Source: Bacillota bacterium
Lineage (GTDB): Bacteria > Bacillota_A > Clostridia > Lachnospirales > Bianqueaceae
Assembly (NCBI GenBank): GCA_017420625.1
Contig: JAFOIR010000265.1
Coordinates: forward strand, 1-25,937
DNA length: 25,937 nucleotides
Direction: 5' to 3'
Shown here: positions 10,802 to 18,470 of the stretch, piece by piece
How positions within the stretch are numbered: position 1 is the first letter of the stretch
Layout: every line of letters starts with the position of its first letter
Notes under the pieces: generated by a model
What the model saw: the letters and a program-made list of their open reading frames with translations, nothing else
Databases searched by the model: none
What the model was told of the DNA's origin: nothing
Program-made: the position numbers and the translations under genes

Positions 10802-10849
10802 GGAAAAGAATGAGCACTTTTTTGAATACTTTTTCAGGAGGTTGATCGG

Positions 10850-12457
10850 ATGGCAAGAGAATTCTACTGCAATGATGAAATGACGGTTGTGAAGACGCAG
10901 GAAGGAAAACTGAAAGGCTTCTATCTTGACGGCATTTATACCTTCCAGGGAATCGAATATGCCTATGCTGACCGCTGGCAGATGCCGACGGCACCGAAAA
11001 GCTGGGAAGGCATCAAAGATGCAACGAACTATGGCTACATCTGCCCGACCATGGGTGAGCCCAAACCATCGGGGGAGATTCAGATCCCACATCGCTTCTG
11101 GCCTTCGAACGAACACTGCCAGAACCTGAACCTCTGGACGCCCACCCTCGATCCGGAAGCCAAAAAACCAGTCATGGTATGGCTGCACGGCGGTGGATAT
11201 GCCAACGGTTCTTCTATTGAGCAGGTCGCTTATGAAGGGGACTGTCTGGCTGAATATGGTGATGTCGTGGTCATTACCGTTAATCATCGTCTGAATATTC
11301 TGGGCTTTCTGGATATGTCATCTTTCGGTGAGAAATATAAAAATTCTGTGAACGCCGGCATGGCTGATCTGGTGGAGTGCCTGCGCTGGGTCAAACGCAA
11401 TGTCATTCATTTCGGCGGCGACCCGGACAACGTGACGATCTTCGGTCAATCCGGCGGCGGCGGAAAAGTTGAGGCACTGATGCAGATTCCGGAAGCAGCA
11501 GGTCTTTTCCAGAAAGGTATCCTGATGAGCGGCCTTTTCAAGAGCCAGCCCAAGGATATTGAAAAAATCAAGGCGGATCACCGTAAACTGGTGCTGGGAA
11601 TACTCGGAGAGCTGAAACTTACCGAAGCAGAGGTGGAAAAGCTGGAGAAGGTTCCCTACGATGTGCTGACCCGTGCGTTCAATCAGGCACAGTATAAGCT
11701 TCTGAAGAATGAAGATATCTTCATCAGCTGGGCACCGCTGCAGAATGAATATTTCCTGGGAGATCCTATGCAGGTAGGTTTCTCCGACTATGCCAAAAAG
11801 GTTCCCACGATGGCGGGTTCTGTCTTTGCTGAATTCGGTGCTTCCGGTCAGCTTCCGGATGTAGAAATGACAGCGGAACAGAAGAAAGAATTCCTGGAAG
11901 GGAAATACAAAGATGCTGCGGATGAACTGATTGAGCTCTTTGAAAAAGCTTATCCGAACAAGGATATTACCAGGATTCCCAATGCGGATTTCATGTGCCG
12001 TCCCGCGACCGTTGCCTGGACAGCCAAAAAAGCAGAGGTTTCCGAAGTTCCGGCTTACCTGTATCAGTTTGCGCTTGATTTTCAGGTGAACGGATTGCGT
12101 CCGGCGTGGCATTGCTCGGATATCCCGTTTGTTTTCTACAATTCTCACCGGGTACCGGTCTGCAATATTGATGGTGTGACCGAGCGGATCGAAGACGAAG
12201 TAGCCGGAGCCTATGTCAGCTTTGCCCGTTACGGCAATCCGAACCACGAAGGAATGCGTAAATGGGAAGCCTATACCGATGAGACCAAAGCAACGATGGT
12301 CTTCGACGAGGATTCCTACTGCGTCCCGGATAATTTTGACAAAGCCCTCATGGATAAACTGGATGAGGTGACACCGGGTGCCGGTATTTTCGGTATGTTC
12401 AAGATTGCATTCCTTAAACAGATGGAATCCGATGAAGGCGGAGACTGGTTCTATTGA
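10850..12457 (+). CDS. Type B carboxylesterase (para-nitrobenzyl esterase-like, alpha/beta hydrolase)
   Basis: A 535-aa alpha/beta hydrolase of the carboxylesterase type B (PF00135) family, which hydrolyses carboxylic esters. The N-terminus has the usual GKLKGFYLDGIYTFQGIEYA pattern. The oxyanion motif HGGG is at 113-116, the nucleophile elbow GQSGGG puts serine at 201, the acid is probably E328 (VFAEFGAS) and the histidine H421 (WHCSDIPF). The elbow normally reads GESAG, so Q200 and G202 are departures, though the triad is intact. No signal peptide is present, so it is intracellular. CAGGAGG precedes the ATG. The downstream alpha-oxoamine synthase starts 36 bases later with no convincing promoter between, so the two are likely cotranscribed, which suggests an acyl-lipid or ester substrate; that is inference. 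Confidence 0.85.
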   Translation: MAREFYCNDEMTVVKTQEGKLKGFYLDGIYTFQGIEYAYADRWQMPTAPKSWEGIKDATNYGYICPTMGEPKPSGEIQIPHRFWPSNEHCQNLNLWTPTLDPEAKKPVMVWLHGGGYANGSSIEQVAYEGDCLAEYGDVVVITVNHRLNILGFLDMSSFGEKYKNSVNAGMADLVECLRWVKRNVIHFGGDPDNVTIFGQSGGGGKVEALMQIPEAAGLFQKGILMSGLFKSQPKDIEKIKADHRKLVLGILGELKLTEAEVEKLEKVPYDVLTRAFNQAQYKLLKNEDIFISWAPLQNEYFLGDPMQVGFSDYAKKVPTMAGSVFAEFGASGQLPDVEMTAEQKKEFLEGKYKDAADELIELFEKAYPNKDITRIPNADFMCRPATVAWTAKKAEVSEVPAYLYQFALDFQVNGLRPAWHCSDIPFVFYNSHRVPVCNIDGVTERIEDEVAGAYVSFARYGNPNHEGMRKWEAYTDETKATMVFDEDSYCVPDNFDKALMDKLDEVTPGAGIFGMFKIAFLKQMESDEGGDWFY

Positions 12458-12493
12458 TTTGATACTTAATATACTACGGAGTTAACTTTAAAA

Positions 12494-13681
12494 ATGAAAG
12501 ACCTATTCCAAAAATGCGACAATTTTACCCAGGCACAAGAACTGCGGGCACAAGGCCTGTTTCCCTATTTCCGTGAACTTCAGTCCAGACAGGACACAGA
12601 AGTTATCATGGAAGGCAAACGCCGGATCATGCTTGGATCCAACAATTATCTGGGACTGACGACAGAGCCTTCGATCGTTGAAGCAGCGAAAAAAGCCCTG
12701 GATGAATACGGAACCGGCTGCTCCGGATCCCGCCTGCTGAATGGAACGCTGATCCTGCACCAGCAGTTTGAGAAAGAAATGGCTGAATTCCTGGGAAAAG
12801 AAGACGTAGTGACATTCTCGACCGGATTTCAGTCCAATCTGGGCATTATCAGTGCGCTGGTAGGACACGGCGACTATGTGATCTGTGACCGCGAAAACCA
12901 TGCATCGATCTATGACGGATGCAAACTTTCCTACGGCAAGATGATCCGCTACAAACATGCGGATATGGACGGACTGGAAAAATGTCTGAAGTCGGTGCCG
13001 GAAGAAGCTGGTGCGCTGGTTGTAACAGACGGTGTGTTCTCCATGGGCGGCGATATCGCGAAACTTCCCGAGATCGTGGAACTTGCGAAAAAGTACGGTG
13101 CAAGAGTCATGGTCGATGATGCCCATGCCTTTGGCGTCATTGGTAAGGGCGGCCGCGGCTCAGCCAGCTATTTCGGACTGGAGAACGAAGTCGATGTGTA
13201 TATGGGGACTTTCTCGAAATCTCTCGCATCTTTGGGTGGTTATATGGCGACCAGTGCCAAGGTAGCCGATTATGTTCGCTGCAATTCCCGGCCTTATATC
13301 TTCTCTGCATCGGTCACGCCTTCCTGTATTGCCGTAGCCAATGCATCACTTCGTTATCTGAAAGCACATCCGGAGCGGGTAGACAAGCTGCAGGCAATCG
13401 CACAGTACATGCGGGAGCAGCTGCTGGCTAAAGGCGTTAAGATCCGTATGTCCAATACGCCGATCATTCCGATCTTCACCTATGATACGATCCGGACTCT
13501 CAAGGTCCAGAAAGCGCTGTATGAAAAAGGCGTTTATGTCAACGCATCGATTCCGCCGTCAACAGCTCCCGGCGAAGCCCTGCTTCGAGTCAGTCTGATG
13601 GCAACTCATACAAAGGAACAGGTGGATGAAGCAGTCGGGATCATTGCTGAGACCATGAAAGAGTTTCCGATGGAGGAATGA
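12494..13681 (+). CDS. Alpha-oxoamine synthase, serine palmitoyltransferase-like
   Basis: A 395-aa PLP enzyme of the alpha-oxoamine synthase family, which condenses an amino acid with an acyl-CoA (serine palmitoyltransferase, glycine C-acetyltransferase, BioF, HemA). Visible landmarks are NNYLGLT, GTGCSGSRLLNGT, the PLP-stacking histidine in NHASIYDG, VDDAHAFGV and the Schiff-base K242 in GTFSKSLASLGG. The last motif, plus PYIFSASVTP, TPIIPIF and LMATHTKEQVD, are closer in memory to bacterial serine palmitoyltransferases than to glycine acetyltransferase, whose equivalent motif reads GTLGKA. The likely reaction is therefore serine plus a long acyl-CoA to 3-ketosphinganine, but glycine or alanine and another acyl chain remain possible. 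GGAG stands 12 bases before the ATG, a long spacing. A terminator follows at 13711. Confidence 0.7.
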   Translation: MKDLFQKCDNFTQAQELRAQGLFPYFRELQSRQDTEVIMEGKRRIMLGSNNYLGLTTEPSIVEAAKKALDEYGTGCSGSRLLNGTLILHQQFEKEMAEFLGKEDVVTFSTGFQSNLGIISALVGHGDYVICDRENHASIYDGCKLSYGKMIRYKHADMDGLEKCLKSVPEEAGALVVTDGVFSMGGDIAKLPEIVELAKKYGARVMVDDAHAFGVIGKGGRGSASYFGLENEVDVYMGTFSKSLASLGGYMATSAKVADYVRCNSRPYIFSASVTPSCIAVANASLRYLKAHPERVDKLQAIAQYMREQLLAKGVKIRMSNTPIIPIFTYDTIRTLKVQKALYEKGVYVNASIPPSTAPGEALLRVSLMATHTKEQVDEAVGIIAETMKEFPMEE

Positions 13682-13710
13682 TCTGCCCGCTTGAGCATAA
13701 AAAGAAGCCG

Positions 13711-13741
13711 AAAACGTCTGCTGTTTTCAGCAGACGTTTTT
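13711..13741 (+). terminator. Intrinsic terminator after the SPT-like gene
   Basis: AAAACGTCTGCTG and CAGCAGACGTTTT form a perfect 13-bp stem with a TTTT loop, followed by TTCTGTTG. It ends the esterase/SPT-like operon 30 bases after the stop codon. Confidence 0.92.
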
Positions 13742-13753
13742 CTGTTGTATAAT
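13724..13753 (+). promoter_or_regulatory. Promoter of the ABC transporter operon
   Basis: TATAAT at 13748-13753 with TTTTCA at 13724-13729 (spacer 18). The -35 hexamer lies inside the loop and arm of the preceding terminator, so terminator and promoter are interlocked. Confidence 0.5.
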
Positions 13754-13771
13754 CGAAATATCATTATTTGA

Positions 13772-13789
13772 GACCCTTCGGGAAGGGTC
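13772..13789 (+). other. Leader hairpin just before the ABC ATPase ribosome binding site
   Basis: GACCCTT and AAGGGTC pair around a CGGG tetraloop, ending immediately before GGAGGAG. It would sit about 10 bases from the expected transcript start and could protect the mRNA 5' end or modulate initiation. Confidence 0.5.
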
Positions 13790-13805
13790 GGAGGAGATAG
13801 CGATC

Positions 13806-14594
13806 ATGCTGCAAGTTCAGAATGTAACAAAAAAGTACGGGAAACTCCTGGCAGTCAATCAGGTCAGTTTTGAACTGGAGCCGGGAAGTGTGACAGTATT
13901 GCTTGGCCCGAACGGCGCCGGAAAAAGTACGCTTATGAAAGCTATTATCGGCTTTCTGCGCTATGACGGGTCGATCCTCGTGGGCGGATACCCGAATAAA
14001 ACCGTGGAGGCGAAACGAATCCTTGGCTATATTCCGGAAATGCCGGCACTGTATCCGAATCTTACCGTTTCCGAGCACATGGAGTTCCTGGCCAGGGCGT
14101 ATAAACTGACGAACTATAAAGAACGGATCGATCAGCTGCTGGATCAGTTCGAATTGTCGGATAAAAAGAAAAAATTCGGCGATGAGCTCTCCAAAGGTAT
14201 GCAGCAGAAGCTGAATATCTGTATGGGTCTTCTGCCGGATCCTCAGGTTCTGATGCTGGATGAGCCGATGATCGGTCTGGATCCGCATGCCATCAAAGAA
14301 CTGAAGAATCTGATTGAGCAGATGAGAACAGCCGGCAAAACACTGCTGGTTTCGACTCATATCATCGACAGCGTGGATATGCTCTGGGATCGGACGCTGA
14401 TCATGCAGCAGGGGCATATTCGTGCGAACATTACCAAACCGGAGCTGGATGCAGACGGCCGGACGCTCGAGGAATTATTCTTTGCGGTCACGGAAGGAAT
14501 CGATCAGGAAGCCATGAAGGCATCCGGCATCGAGATCGAGCCGCTGGATGAGGTCAAACCGGTGAAGCGCGGCTTGTTCGGAGGCAGGAAATGA
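13806..14594 (+). CDS. ABC transporter ATP-binding protein
   Basis: A 262-aa cytoplasmic ATPase subunit. Walker A GPNGAGKST is at 34-42 with K40, the signature is LSKGMQQK at 128-135, Walker B VLMLDEP ends at D152/E153/P154 and the switch histidine is H185 in STHIID. The signature has K-G instead of the common SGGQ but is usual among drug or antimicrobial-peptide exporters of the CcmA type. The C-terminal 45 residues are an extra charged tail. GGAGGAG precedes the ATG. Its stop overlaps the start of the permease by 4 bases (ATGA), so the pair forms one exporter. Substrate unknown. Confidence 0.92.
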   Translation: MLQVQNVTKKYGKLLAVNQVSFELEPGSVTVLLGPNGAGKSTLMKAIIGFLRYDGSILVGGYPNKTVEAKRILGYIPEMPALYPNLTVSEHMEFLARAYKLTNYKERIDQLLDQFELSDKKKKFGDELSKGMQQKLNICMGLLPDPQVLMLDEPMIGLDPHAIKELKNLIEQMRTAGKTLLVSTHIIDSVDMLWDRTLIMQQGHIRANITKPELDADGRTLEELFFAVTEGIDQEAMKASGIEIEPLDEVKPVKRGLFGGRK

Positions 14595-16303
14595 GACTCT
14601 TTCTATACTATGGGATCCATTCCTTCCTCAACCAGCTGAAGAAGATCTTCAAAAGCTGGGTCCTGATCTTTATCCTGGTTTGTGCGCTCATCGGCGGTGG
14701 AATCGGTGCCGGTATCGGAGCTTTATCCAATGCTGTGGACGAGAAAACTGCACAGGAAAGCGAAATATCTGATGATGAGGAAAAGACAGAGGAAGCTCAG
14801 GCAGAGGAAGAGATCGAAGCCCCGGACATCGTCGAGATTGCCAAAAGAGAGATGTCTGTCTCGATCATGGACATCGTCGAAGTGGTGGCAGGGCTGATCA
14901 TTCTGGGCATTTTTGTGTTTGAGATCTTAAGTGCCGACCGAAACGGCAGCAAGATTTTCCTGCCGGCTGATGTACCGCTCCTCTTTGCTGCACCGCTGGC
15001 ACCGCAGACAGTTTTGATGTTCCGTATCATGACCCAGATCGGAGCAGCGCTGCTTGCCAGTATCTACCTTCTGTTCCAGCTGCCTAACCTGATGCTGAAT
15101 GTTGGGCTCAGTCTGTGGGAGGCTCTTTCCATCTTTGCAGCCTGGTTTTTGACGATCATTATCGGCAAGCTGGTCCAGGTCCTCCTTTATACTGTCTGTT
15201 CGACTCATCCGGGATGGAAACCCTATATCCGCCGGGTCCTGTATACCGTGCTGATCGTTCTTGCGGTAGGACTGATCATTTTCATTCAGGCGAAGAATTA
15301 TCTGGCAGATGGTTTGATGGGAATCGCGAAAGGCACCTGTGATTTTCTGAATGCTCCTGTTACCCGGTTCATTCCGTTCTGGGGATGGATCAAGGGAATG
15401 ATCCGAATGGCCATTGACGGCGATACAGCCATGGCACTCTGCTTTTTGGCACTGAACCTTGTCGGAATGATTGTTCTGATCGTTGTCATTAAGAGAGTCA
15501 AAGCAGACTTTTACGAAGATGCTATGGCCAAATCGGAGGAGACAGCTGAAATCCTGGCAAAGGCGCAGGAGGAAGGCAGTCTGTACTTCAGACGCCGTAA
15601 AACGGATCGTGCGGATTCTATCCGGCGAGACGGCATGAACAAAGGAAGCGGTGCGAATATCTTCTTCTTCAAGTCGATGTACAACCGTTTCCGGTTTGCT
15701 CATCTCAAGATCATGACGAAGACTTCAGATACTTATCTGATCGCTGCTGTTGCCGTCGCACTGATGACCCGGTTCCTGGGAGAAAGCAACAGCCTGGTTC
15801 CGACAGCGCTGGTACTGGCCGCCATCTCATTCTTCCGTTCCCTCGGCAACCCCATTACCAGGGACGCACAGATGAGTTATTTCCAGCTTATCCCGGAGAA
15901 AACGGCGAAAAAACTGTTCTACTCGGTTCTGGGCGGTACAGTCAACTGCTTCCTGGATCTGCTGATCGGTATGATAGCTGCCGTTCTGATTCTTGGCGCC
16001 AACCCGCTTCATGCACTCATGTGGGTGGTGACGATCGTGTCGGTGGATCTGTATTCCTCGATCATCAGTACTTTCCTGGATCTGTCCATTCCGGTTCATA
16101 CCGGTAAGACCATCAAACAGGTCATCCAGATCATGTTCATTTACTTTGGCCTCGTTCCGGATGCGATCGTGGTAGCCATCTGCCTGCTGTTGCTGGAGTC
16201 TGCAGAACTTGCTGCCATAGGAACGATCGCAATCAACCTTGGCTTCGCAGGCATCTTCTTCTTCCTGTCGGTACTGGCAATAGATTATTGTTTCGGAAAG
16301 TAA
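14591..16303 (+). CDS. ABC exporter permease subunit (putative ABC exporter family)
   Basis: A 570-aa multi-spanning membrane protein that partners the ATPase encoded directly upstream, with a 4-bp ATGA overlap. It has a first helix at about 24-45, then a strongly acidic, Glu-rich stretch at about 48-82 (for example SDDEEKTEEAQAEEE), and then clusters of helices at about 95-115, 140-260, 290-305 and 375-565. The pattern ADVPLLFAAPLAP and GSKIFLPADVP is like putative ABC exporter permeases of Firmicutes that are encoded next to a CcmA-type ATPase. The acidic insert between helices one and two is unusual and probably faces outside or forms a flexible loop. The transported substrate is unknown. 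It is followed directly by the long palindrome at 16308. Confidence 0.82.
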   Translation: MRLFLYYGIHSFLNQLKKIFKSWVLIFILVCALIGGGIGAGIGALSNAVDEKTAQESEISDDEEKTEEAQAEEEIEAPDIVEIAKREMSVSIMDIVEVVAGLIILGIFVFEILSADRNGSKIFLPADVPLLFAAPLAPQTVLMFRIMTQIGAALLASIYLLFQLPNLMLNVGLSLWEALSIFAAWFLTIIIGKLVQVLLYTVCSTHPGWKPYIRRVLYTVLIVLAVGLIIFIQAKNYLADGLMGIAKGTCDFLNAPVTRFIPFWGWIKGMIRMAIDGDTAMALCFLALNLVGMIVLIVVIKRVKADFYEDAMAKSEETAEILAKAQEEGSLYFRRRKTDRADSIRRDGMNKGSGANIFFFKSMYNRFRFAHLKIMTKTSDTYLIAAVAVALMTRFLGESNSLVPTALVLAAISFFRSLGNPITRDAQMSYFQLIPEKTAKKLFYSVLGGTVNCFLDLLIGMIAAVLILGANPLHALMWVVTIVSVDLYSSIISTFLDLSIPVHTGKTIKQVIQIMFIYFGLVPDAIVVAICLLLLESAELAAIGTIAINLGFAGIFFFLSVLAIDYCFGK

Positions 16304-16307
16304 GGCT

Positions 16308-16441
16308 ATCTCGTTACTTGAGTAGAGCGAAAAGAACCCATGACAGTTTTGATTCCGACTTATGCGGCAGAGCCGCATCTGCGGAGGAAGCAAAACTTCG
16401 TCATGGGTTCTTCGCGTTCTAATTCACTCAAGAAATGAGAT
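16308..16441. repeat. 134-bp nested palindrome (MITE-like or structured RNA/terminator)
   Basis: The whole interval folds on itself. From outside in: ATCTC pairs with GAGAT, CTTGAGT with ACTCAAG, AGA/GCGAA with TTCGC/TCT, GAACCCATGAC with GTCATGGGTTC (11 bp perfect), AGTTTTG with CAAAACT, TTCC with GGAA, and a tip hairpin ATGCGGC-AGA-GCCGCAT. It fills the gap between two convergent genes (stop at 16303 and stop at 16446). The inner part could act as a bidirectional terminator, but the extent exceeds a normal terminator. No coding frame is plausible and no clear target duplication was seen. Confidence 0.75.
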
Positions 16442-16445
16442 CCGT

Positions 16446-16862
16446 TTACGTTTCAAGCAACATAGCTATGACAGAGAAGATAATTGCAGGGATAAGGGCA
16501 GCTAACCAAACCCATAAAAGATATCTGGGTTTGACCCGCTGTTTTTTCCTGTCAGCAGAAAATTGTTCCATCGTTCTTGTCGGGACAAGTCGGCCGTTCT
16601 CAAGATGCATGAAACGAGAGGCGGAAGTGTGGTAACTGATAAAATCCAGGATCCCATTATACCAGGCCATGAAAAGAAGCCATACGGCCAGAAAAAGCAG
16701 TGCTACAAGAAGGAAGGAATCACCAAGGATACGGCAGATGATATAAGCGCCTCTGGCGAACAGAATTCCCCGGAAGAAAAGCTGCGAAAGCAGAATAATG
16801 AAAGCAATTCCGGCAGAGATTAACAGGTAGAGTTTTGGCTTGGGCATCTTAAGCTTTGACAT
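16446..16862 (-). CDS. Small membrane protein, DUF3899-like
   Basis: A 138-aa protein with three hydrophobic stretches: about residues 11-32, 42-67 and 113-136, separated by a charged loop containing DFISYHTSASRFMHLENGRL. The hydrophobic pattern with a loop that begins YNGILDFISY is reminiscent of DUF3899 membrane proteins, but this is a moderate call; the function is not known. An upstream in-frame ATG at 16886 exists, but AAGGAG is 6 bases before ATG 16862, so the latter is chosen. It is divergent from folC and convergent with the ABC permease. A short GC hairpin lies just upstream of its ribosome binding site. Confidence 0.7.
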   Translation of the reverse strand: MSKLKMPKPKLYLLISAGIAFIILLSQLFFRGILFARGAYIICRILGDSFLLVALLFLAVWLLFMAWYNGILDFISYHTSASRFMHLENGRLVPTRTMEQFSADRKKQRVKPRYLLWVWLAALIPAIIFSVIAMLLET

Positions 16863-16876
16863 ACTAAGCTCCTTCG

Positions 16877-16893
16877 ACCGCCGCACAGGCGGT
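16877..16893 (-). other. Leader hairpin upstream of the small membrane protein
   Basis: ACCGCC and GGCGGT form a 6-bp GC stem with a 5-base loop, 3-4 bases before the AAGGAG ribosome binding site on the minus strand. Confidence 0.4.
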
Positions 16894-16898
16894 GACTA

Positions 16899-16927
16899 TT
16901 GTTTTTCGAACGTATTTATCATATAAT
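16899..16927 (+). promoter_or_regulatory. Promoter of the folC operon
   Basis: TTGTTT (16899-16904) and perfect TATAAT (16922-16927) are separated by 17 bases. Transcription would start near 16934. This is the only convincing promoter seen before the six-gene run to 24070. Confidence 0.65.
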
Positions 16928-16974
16928 AACTTGAAAGATCTTTTTTGTCTACTGGAGATTGTGCTAAGAACGAA

Positions 16975-18267
16975 ATGAAATATCAGGAATATATTAGCTG
17001 GCTGGAAGAAGTACCTCTGTATGGCCACAAAGACGGCGTCAATAACATCCGTAAACTGATGGACCGGATGGGAAATCCTCAGGAAAAGTATCGGATCATA
17101 CATGTAGCCGGAACCAATGGCAAAGGTTCCTGCTGTGCTATGCTTTCCAGTGTTCTTTCTGAATGCGGCTTGTGTGTGGGTCTGTTTACGTCACCGCATC
17201 TGATCGATTATACCGAACGGATTCAGGTTGATCGCAGGCCCATTGCCAGGCGTGATTTTGTACGGATCGGGCAGAAAGTGCGCCGGGAGATCGAGCAGAT
17301 GGTTCGGGAAGGAGAGAATCACTGTACCTTTTTTGAAATTCTGACAGCCATGGGCTTTTTGTATTTTGCAGAGCAGAAAGTAGATGTGGTCGTACTGGAA
17401 ACTGGTGTCGGAGGCAGGCTGGATGCCACCAATATCGTGGAAACTCCGCAGCTTCTCCTCACGCTGATCACCAGCATCAGCCTGGATCATACTAAAGTGC
17501 TGGGGGATACGGTATCTTTGATCGCTGGGGAAAAAGCCGGGATCATGCGGAAAAGTGTTCCTGTGGTGCTTTCGAAAAATCCCGCAGAAGTTCAGCAGGT
17601 GGTGCAGGAAAAGGCCGGAGTGCTTGGCTGTCAGTATACCTATGCGGGAGAAGTAGAGCCATCTGAACTGATGAGAAGAGGAGAAGATGGAAAAATGCAT
17701 CCAATTCCGCTGGAAGGTCTGTATCAGAGGGAAAATGTCAGTGCGGTGCTTGCTGCATTGGCTATCCTGAAAAAACAGCGCCGGAAGGGACATCTTACCA
17801 TTACAGAGGAAGCCATCGACAGGGGACTTCTGAAAACAGTCTGGCCAGGGAGGATGCAGGAGAAAAAACTCTATGGGAAAAAGATTCTTCTGGATGGAGC
17901 GCATAACCCGGCCGGAGCCAATCACCTGGCTGAATATTTAAAAGTGACTTATCCTTCCGGCAGTGCCACTCTTGTTTTCAGTGCGCTGGGAAAAAAGGAT
18001 GTTTCGGGGATCCTGCGTGTCCTGCGGGATTGTCCGGCTGTGGGAAGTGTGGTGTTCACACGGATTCATGAAGAAAAGAATGAGGATCGGTTTCTGGAGA
18101 TCTGGCAGGAAGAGGGACAGGAGAAGGTAAAATCCTTTATGATCGTACCCGAGCCGATCGAAGCAGTGCGGGTTGCTGCCAGAGAAAAGAAGAGTTCTTT
18201 GGTAGTCTGTGCCGGATCGTTGTATTTGATCGGTGAGATCCTGGATAAGCTGGGAAAGAGAGGATAA
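16975..18267 (+). CDS. folC: Folylpolyglutamate synthase / dihydrofolate synthase
   Basis: A 430-aa cytoplasmic Mur-ligase-type enzyme that adds glutamate to dihydropteroate and folates using ATP. The P-loop HVAGTNGKGS is at 43-52, LETGVGGRLDATN and SLDHTKVLGDT follow, and DGAHNPAG is at 307-314; all are FolC signatures. The ATG at 16975 gives the usual FolC N-terminus (MKYQEYISWLEEV). The only good ribosome binding site, GGAG at 16954-16957, is 17 bases away, and a TTG at 16945 would extend the protein by ten unlikely residues, so translation initiation may be weak or unusual. It heads a run of six plus-strand genes with tiny gaps or overlaps, although its function is not obviously linked to the rest. 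Confidence 0.92.
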   Translation: MKYQEYISWLEEVPLYGHKDGVNNIRKLMDRMGNPQEKYRIIHVAGTNGKGSCCAMLSSVLSECGLCVGLFTSPHLIDYTERIQVDRRPIARRDFVRIGQKVRREIEQMVREGENHCTFFEILTAMGFLYFAEQKVDVVVLETGVGGRLDATNIVETPQLLLTLITSISLDHTKVLGDTVSLIAGEKAGIMRKSVPVVLSKNPAEVQQVVQEKAGVLGCQYTYAGEVEPSELMRRGEDGKMHPIPLEGLYQRENVSAVLAALAILKKQRRKGHLTITEEAIDRGLLKTVWPGRMQEKKLYGKKILLDGAHNPAGANHLAEYLKVTYPSGSATLVFSALGKKDVSGILRVLRDCPAVGSVVFTRIHEEKNEDRFLEIWQEEGQEKVKSFMIVPEPIEAVRVAAREKKSSLVVCAGSLYLIGEILDKLGKRG

Positions 18268-18272
18268 GGCGT

Positions 18273-18470
18273 ATGTTTGATTTTCATCAGGAACTGGTGC
18301 GGTATGAAAAAAGTCTGCTTATGAGTGAAGTGCCGGATCCATCGGCCGGAGATCAGTTTTCCGGTGATGAAGTAAAGGATATTCTGGATATTGCCAAGGT
18401 CTTTGCAGAAAATGAAGTTGTGGGAACCAGGGCGGCCAGGATGCAGAGTGATACCTGGAAGAGGGAATGA
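18273..18470 (+). CDS. Small hypothetical protein, 65 aa
   Basis: A 65-aa acidic-to-neutral soluble protein without recognisable domain; the sequence is mostly amphipathic helical (FHQELVRYEKSLLMSEVPDP, then GDEVKDILDIAKVFAE). It starts 5 bases after the folC stop behind AGAGGATAAGG and its TGA overlaps the ATG of the TPR gene by 4 bases. The position and coupling make it likely to be real and perhaps to act with the TPR membrane protein, but no function can be given. Confidence 0.65.
   Translation: MFDFHQELVRYEKSLLMSEVPDPSAGDQFSGDEVKDILDIAKVFAENEVVGTRAARMQSDTWKRE

Noticed and set aside
11318..12247. A 309-aa minus-strand frame within the esterase gene
   Set aside because: The plus-strand esterase has the full catalytic triad; the antisense frame has no family motif.
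12470..12475. TATACT as an internal promoter for the SPT-like gene
   Set aside because: It lies only 18 bases before the start codon, so transcription would begin downstream of the ribosome binding site, and no -35 is visible.
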